Assembly (NCBI GenBank): GCA_007120155.1
Contig: SKOF01000327.1
Span: 1 to 20,638 of the forward strand
Direction: 5' to 3'
Origin: Thioalkalivibrio sp.
GTDB taxonomy: Bacteria; Pseudomonadota; Gammaproteobacteria; Ectothiorhodospirales; Ectothiorhodospiraceae
DNA: 20,638 bases
Part shown: in pieces, positions 14,430-20,638 of the stretch
Position numbering within the stretch: the first letter of the stretch is position 1
Layout of the letters: every line of letters starts with the position of its first letter
Notes under the pieces: generated by a model
Told to the model about the DNA's origin: nothing
Databases searched by the model: none
The model's input: only the letters and a program-made list of their open reading frames with translations
Position numbers and translations under genes: made by a program

Positions 14430-14458
14430 TTGTCTGCCATCCTGTCCGGTGCTAGCCT
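14430..14458 (+). promoter_or_regulatory. Candidate sigma-70 promoter for the VKOR fusion gene
   Basis: TTGTCT (14430-14435), a 17-base spacer, and TAGCCT (14453-14458) preceded by TGC form a weak but correctly spaced promoter with an extended -10. The expected start is near 14465, leaving a leader of about 27 bases before the GTG at 14492. Confidence 0.4.
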
Positions 14459-14491
14459 TCCGGCGGTACTCAGACAGGTGAACACAGCCCC

Positions 14492-15370
14492 GTGGCAAAG
14501 ACCAGGCGCAAGACCCCCCGCAGGACCGAAACGCGACCCGCCCCGGCTCCCGCGGCGCGCGCGCCCGAATGGACGGTCGTGGGCCTGGCCACCGTGGGCA
14601 TGCTCATTACCGCGTATCTGACCCTGGTGGCATGGACCGGCGCGGGTCCAGCGCTGTGCGCCGAGGGCTCGGGCTGCGACGTGGTGCAGCAGAGCCGCTG
14701 GTCCCGGGTGCTGGGCCTGCCGGTGGCGCTCTGGGGCTTCGGCGTGTATGCGCTGCTGGCGCTGATCGCCTATGCCGGCGCACCCCGGCTGAAACGCTGG
14801 CGCCGGCTCTGGATGATCGCATTCATCGGCCTGTCCATCAGCGCTTACCTGACCGTGATGGGCATCGTCGCCCTGGATGCGGTCTGCATCTGGTGCCTGT
14901 TGTCCCTGGCCACCATCACTGCCCTGTTCATCTGGCTCACCTTCAGGCGCCCTGCAACGGCGCCCGGTGTGCCCTGGCTCAACTGGTCGCTGAGCAGCGT
15001 CGTGGTGGCCGCCGTGATCGTGGGTACGCTGCATGCATACTACAGCGACCTGTTCAGTCCGCCCGAGGACCCGCGCCTGGAGCAACTCGCACTGCACCTG
15101 GACGATACCGGTGCGCGCTACTACGGCGCCTACTGGTGTCCCGCCTGCCAGCAACAGAACCGGTTGTTCCGCGGTGCATACGAGCACCTGCCCTACGTGG
15201 AATGTTCACCGGACGGGCGTCACGGACGCCCTGCGGGCGAGTGTGTCACGGCGGGTATCAGCAACTTCCCCACCTGGATCATCCGGGGACGCCGCTACGA
15301 GGAGATCCTGACGCCGGAGGAACTGGCCCGCCATTCCGGCTTCGACTGGCAGGGTGCACGGAGAGACTGA
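14492..15370 (+). CDS. VKOR family protein fused to a thioredoxin-like domain
   Basis: This 292-residue protein starts at GTG; no in-frame alternative is better. A basic, proline-rich N-terminus is followed by about four or five membrane helices (about 27-50, 75-96, 106-128, 131-150, 166-183). Loop cysteines C56 and C62 lie between the first helices, and the quinone-side redox pair CIWC is at 132-135, matching vitamin K epoxide reductase. After residue 190 a thioredoxin-like domain carries WCPAC (C216, C219), two further cysteines C238 and C251, and the cis-proline segment SNFPTWII. Such fusions replace or supplement DsbB/DsbA: electrons pass from secreted proteins through the CxxC domain to the VKOR part and then to quinone. 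Because the domain begins after the last helix, it should face the periplasm. A cob(I)alamin adenosyltransferase gene follows 63 bases later. Confidence 0.92.
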   Translation: MAKTRRKTPRRTETRPAPAPAARAPEWTVVGLATVGMLITAYLTLVAWTGAGPALCAEGSGCDVVQQSRWSRVLGLPVALWGFGVYALLALIAYAGAPRLKRWRRLWMIAFIGLSISAYLTVMGIVALDAVCIWCLLSLATITALFIWLTFRRPATAPGVPWLNWSLSSVVVAAVIVGTLHAYYSDLFSPPEDPRLEQLALHLDDTGARYYGAYWCPACQQQNRLFRGAYEHLPYVECSPDGRHGRPAGECVTAGISNFPTWIIRGRRYEEILTPEELARHSGFDWQGARRD

Positions 15371-15433
15371 TGCATCGCGCTTTTCAGGTCCTGGCGCACG
15401 CCGTCACCGGATGCTTCGCCACAGGAGGCCCTC

Positions 15434-15994
15434 ATGGGCAATCGACTGACCCGTATCTATACCCGCACCGGCGATGACGGCACCACCGGGCTCGCCACCG
15501 GCAACCGCGTTGCCAAGGATTCGGCGCGGGTGGAGGCCATGGGGGATGTGGACGAGCTGAACAGCGTGATCGGCGTGCTGCTGGCGCGGCCGGTGCCCGC
15601 GTCCTGCCGGGAACCGCTGCTGGACATCCAGCACGACCTGTTCGACCTGGGCGGCGAACTGTCCATGCCCGGGGAATCGCTGCTCGATCCCGACCGGGTG
15701 GCGTGGATGGAGACATGTCTGGATGAACTCAACGGCACGCTCCCGCCCCTCAAGGAGTTCATCCTGCCGGGGGGCGGAGAGGCCGCCGCTTTGTGCCACC
15801 AGGCCCGGGCCATCTGCCGGCGCGCCGAGCGGCGCCTGGTACACCTCGCGCGGGAGGAGCCGGTCACGCCGGTCGCGCGCCGGTACCTGAACCGCCTTTC
15901 CGACCTGCTGTTCGTCATGGCCCGCGTGCTGGCCCGGGAGACGGGGGAAGGAGAGGTGTTGTGGAAAGGTGGAAGGAAGAAGGATGAAGGCTGA
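15434..15994 (+). CDS. Cob(I)alamin adenosyltransferase, PduO type
   Basis: This 186-residue protein has a strong AGGAGG site before its ATG. The PduO-type signature starts at once: IYTRTGDDGTTGLA (8-21) forms the ATP-binding loop, E43-type helix residues appear in GDVDELNSVIG (37-47), RRAERR is at 129-134, and YLNRLSDLLFVMAR is at 151-164. It transfers the adenosyl group of ATP to reduced cobalamin, making coenzyme B12 in the cytoplasm. The C-terminal extension (GRKKDEG) is charged and short. It lies 63 bases after the VKOR fusion in the same direction and may be co-transcribed with it, although no functional link is evident. A long terminator follows at 16041-16079. No cobalamin riboswitch was recognised in the short leader. 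Confidence 0.95.
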   Translation: MGNRLTRIYTRTGDDGTTGLATGNRVAKDSARVEAMGDVDELNSVIGVLLARPVPASCREPLLDIQHDLFDLGGELSMPGESLLDPDRVAWMETCLDELNGTLPPLKEFILPGGGEAAALCHQARAICRRAERRLVHLAREEPVTPVARRYLNRLSDLLFVMARVLARETGEGEVLWKGGRKKDEG

Positions 15995-16040
15995 AATCGA
16001 CGGACGGCAGCCGCGCCGTCGGGGTATGCAATACGCATCG

Positions 16041-16079
16041 GCCAACAAAAAACCCGCACAAGGCGGGTTTTTTGTTGGC
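16041..16079. terminator. Bidirectional rho-independent terminator
   Basis: Perfect 17-bp arms (16041-16057 and 16063-16079) flank a 5-base loop. The stem contains six A on the left and six T on the right beside a CCCGC/GCGGG core, so each strand yields a GC hairpin followed by a T-run. It separates the convergent adenosyltransferase and RND pump genes and can stop both. Confidence 0.93.
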
Positions 16080-16208
16080 AACCGCTTTCACCGGCTGCCT
16101 GCTGGAGATGGCGTCCCCACGGATACACGTAAGTTGGCCGGTTCTCAAGGCAGTAACGGCGTGTAGGGTAAGGCGCTTGGTCCTGATCTCATCTGACCTC
16201 ACACGCCA

Positions 16209-19313
<3,105 letters not shown>

Positions 19314-19327
19314 GTTGATGTCTCCGG

Positions 19328-20638
19328 TTAGTGGGCGTGGCCGTGACCGATTTCACCGGTCTCGCGTCCCGCCAGGAGAACCGCATAGGCGCCCTCCACG
19401 ATCACCCGTTCACCTTCTTCCAGACCGTCCAGGACAGCGACCCGCCCCGTGGCGCGCGTGCCAAGTCGGACGAGACGACGCTCGAAGCTCTCGCCGCCGT
19501 GCTGGACAATCACCACCGCCATGCCGTCATCATCCAGCACGACCGCCTCCGGCACCGTGAGCAGCGTCTGCCGTGCGCCGGTGGCCAGGCTGGCGATCAG
19601 GGGAAGCCCCAGGCTCAGCCGTGAAGTCGGATCAGTGTCGTTGTCTACCTCGAACACCAGGGGCAGTGCACCCTGGTCCAGCTCCAGGCCCCGGAACACC
19701 AGGTTGCTGTCCGCGGGCGTTGTCCAGGCGCGTTCACCGGGGCGGCGGATACGCAGATCCTGGGGTGACTCCAGCAACGCCAGATCCTGGGCGGGGACGT
19801 GGACGCGCACCCAGACACGGCGGTCGTCCAGCACGCGAGCGATACTCGCTCCGGGTTCCGCCACCTGCCCGGGGACGCCATGGCTTGCCACCACCACGCC
19901 GTCCAGCGGTGCACGCAGGGACAGGCTTGTGCCGCCCTGGGGCGTGGTGCCGCGTGCCTCCCTGAAGCGGGTGACGGCGGCTTCGTGCGCGCCCAGCGCG
20001 GTGTCGTGCTCGGCCTGCGCCTCGCGCAGACGGCGCTCGGACACCACGCCGTCGCGCACCAGCACCCGTACGCGCTCCAGTTCACTTCGGGCCAGCGCGA
20101 GGCGCGCTTCAGCGGCCCGCAGGTCCGCTTCCAGCTGCGCGATGTCCTCGAGTCCGGCCAGGGGCGTGATGGCCGCAAGCACCTGCCCGGCCGTGACCTT
20201 CATGCCGGGTTGCACCCAGGCACTGCCATCTGCCGCGCGCAGGGTGCCGCGCATGGGTGCGACCACCTCCGCCTGTCGACCGGGCACCGCTTCCACCACG
20301 GCAGGCATGCTCAGGCGCGGTGCGATCTCCCGGGGCACGACGAACTCTCCGGAGAAGGCCATGCGCCACTGCTGCTCCTTCAGAAAGGTGATGGTGCCCT
20401 CGTCATCGTGGGCGTGACCGTGGTCGTCATGGGTGCCGGCACCGTGCGGGTGATCGTGACCATGGGCGTCGTCGGTCCCATGTTCATGTCCATGGGTTTG
20501 CGTCGATTCGTGAGGATGCGGATGCCCGTGATCGTCATGGGGTTCTGCAGTGGGGTGCTCATGCCCGTGCTCATGTCCGTGCTCATGCCCGTGGCCATCA
20601 CCATGGTCATGGCCGTGGCCCGGGTCCGAGGGCACGCG
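19328..20638 (-). CDS. RND periplasmic adaptor (membrane fusion) protein with His-rich N-terminus, 5' end missing
   Basis: The frame is open to the right edge. A GTG at 20635 exists, but no signal peptide follows it, so the true start probably lies beyond the window. About 436 residues are visible. The first 80 hold 26 histidines in GH, EH and DH pairs, a probable metal-binding segment. Then come a beta-barrel strand region, a lipoyl half (MRGTLRAADGSAWVQPGMKV), an alpha-hairpin (LEADLRAAEARLALARSELERV through EAAVTRFREA), the second lipoyl half (LRAPLDGVVVASHGVPGQVAEPG), and membrane-proximal strands. The protein ends GEIGHGHAH. It links the inner-membrane pump to an outer-membrane channel and may hand over metal in the periplasm. 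It is co-transcribed with the pump gene. Confidence 0.9.
   Translation of the reverse strand, partial: RVPSDPGHGHDHGDGHGHEHGHEHGHEHPTAEPHDDHGHPHPHESTQTHGHEHGTDDAHGHDHPHGAGTHDDHGHAHDDEGTITFLKEQQWRMAFSGEFVVPREIAPRLSMPAVVEAVPGRQAEVVAPMRGTLRAADGSAWVQPGMKVTAGQVLAAITPLAGLEDIAQLEADLRAAEARLALARSELERVRVLVRDGVVSERRLREAQAEHDTALGAHEAAVTRFREARGTTPQGGTSLSLRAPLDGVVVASHGVPGQVAEPGASIARVLDDRRVWVRVHVPAQDLALLESPQDLRIRRPGERAWTTPADSNLVFRGLELDQGALPLVFEVDNDTDPTSRLSLGLPLIASLATGARQTLLTVPEAVVLDDDGMAVVIVQHGGESFERRLVRLGTRATGRVAVLDGLEEGERVIVEGAYAVLLAGRETGEIGHGHAH
20555..20590. repeat. 12-bp tandem repeat encoding GHEH units
   Basis: Three consecutive copies of GTGCTCATGCCC (one base differs in the middle copy) encode repeated Gly-His-Glu-His on the minus strand. 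The in-frame unit means copy-number changes would lengthen or shorten the His-rich segment without breaking the reading frame. Confidence 0.8.

Noticed and set aside
13075..14481. 468-codon plus-strand open frame opposite the PEBP and HypE-like genes
   Set aside because: It spans two real genes and the gap between them, with no domain signature.

Overview
The window is GC-rich (about two thirds G+C) and densely coded, with typical proteobacterial Shine-Dalgarno starts and translationally coupled operons. The gene content (AFG1/ZapE ATPase, NtrC-type regulator with a sigma-54 promoter, periplasmic DsrE-family proteins, PduO-type adenosyltransferase, VKOR-thioredoxin fusion, heavy-metal RND pump) suggests a gammaproteobacterium, possibly a sulfur-oxidising Ectothiorhodospiraceae/Thioalkalivibrio-like organism. 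That placement is an inference; no rRNA or other marker gene is present. No tRNA, rRNA, CRISPR array, insertion sequence or attachment site was seen. No gene-free stretch exceeds about 175 bases.

Region A (1-4946, minus strand). A three-gene operon encodes a PhnD-like periplasmic binding protein, a membrane histidine kinase and an NtrC-family response regulator. It is followed by two small exported DsrE/F-like proteins, the second cut by the left edge. Between the regulator and the first DsrE-like gene is a near-consensus sigma-54 promoter with a possible upstream activator palindrome. The simplest reading is a signalling circuit: the binding protein and kinase sense a small anion in the periplasm, and the regulator activates sigma-54 transcription of the DsrE-like gene(s). 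No ABC permease or ATPase accompanies the binding protein.

Region B (4947-12707). After zapE comes an unusual cluster. It holds a large exported protein with a phosphohistidine domain followed by a C-terminal ATP-grasp domain, the order found in glucan water dikinase and the reverse of PEP synthase. Next is a translationally coupled exported SxxK serine hydrolase, then a second SxxK serine hydrolase on the opposite strand whose 3' end overlaps the first. Last is a 12-helix-type transporter of the NTP/NDP exchange (Tlc/Npt) family. A kinase-like enzyme outside the cytoplasm next to a nucleotide exchanger suggests an envelope system with its own ATP supply. This is the best candidate for an undescribed system in the window.

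Region C (12754-15994). It contains a YbhB/PEBP-family protein and a stand-alone HypE/PurM-like (AIR synthase-related) protein on the minus strand. Divergent from these are a VKOR-thioredoxin fusion and a cob(I)alamin adenosyltransferase. A long bidirectional terminator closes the region.

Region D (16209-20638, minus strand). A heavy-metal efflux RND pump subunit and its periplasmic adaptor form an operon. The adaptor starts beyond the right edge and has an extremely histidine-rich N-terminal segment encoded partly by a 12-bp tandem repeat.
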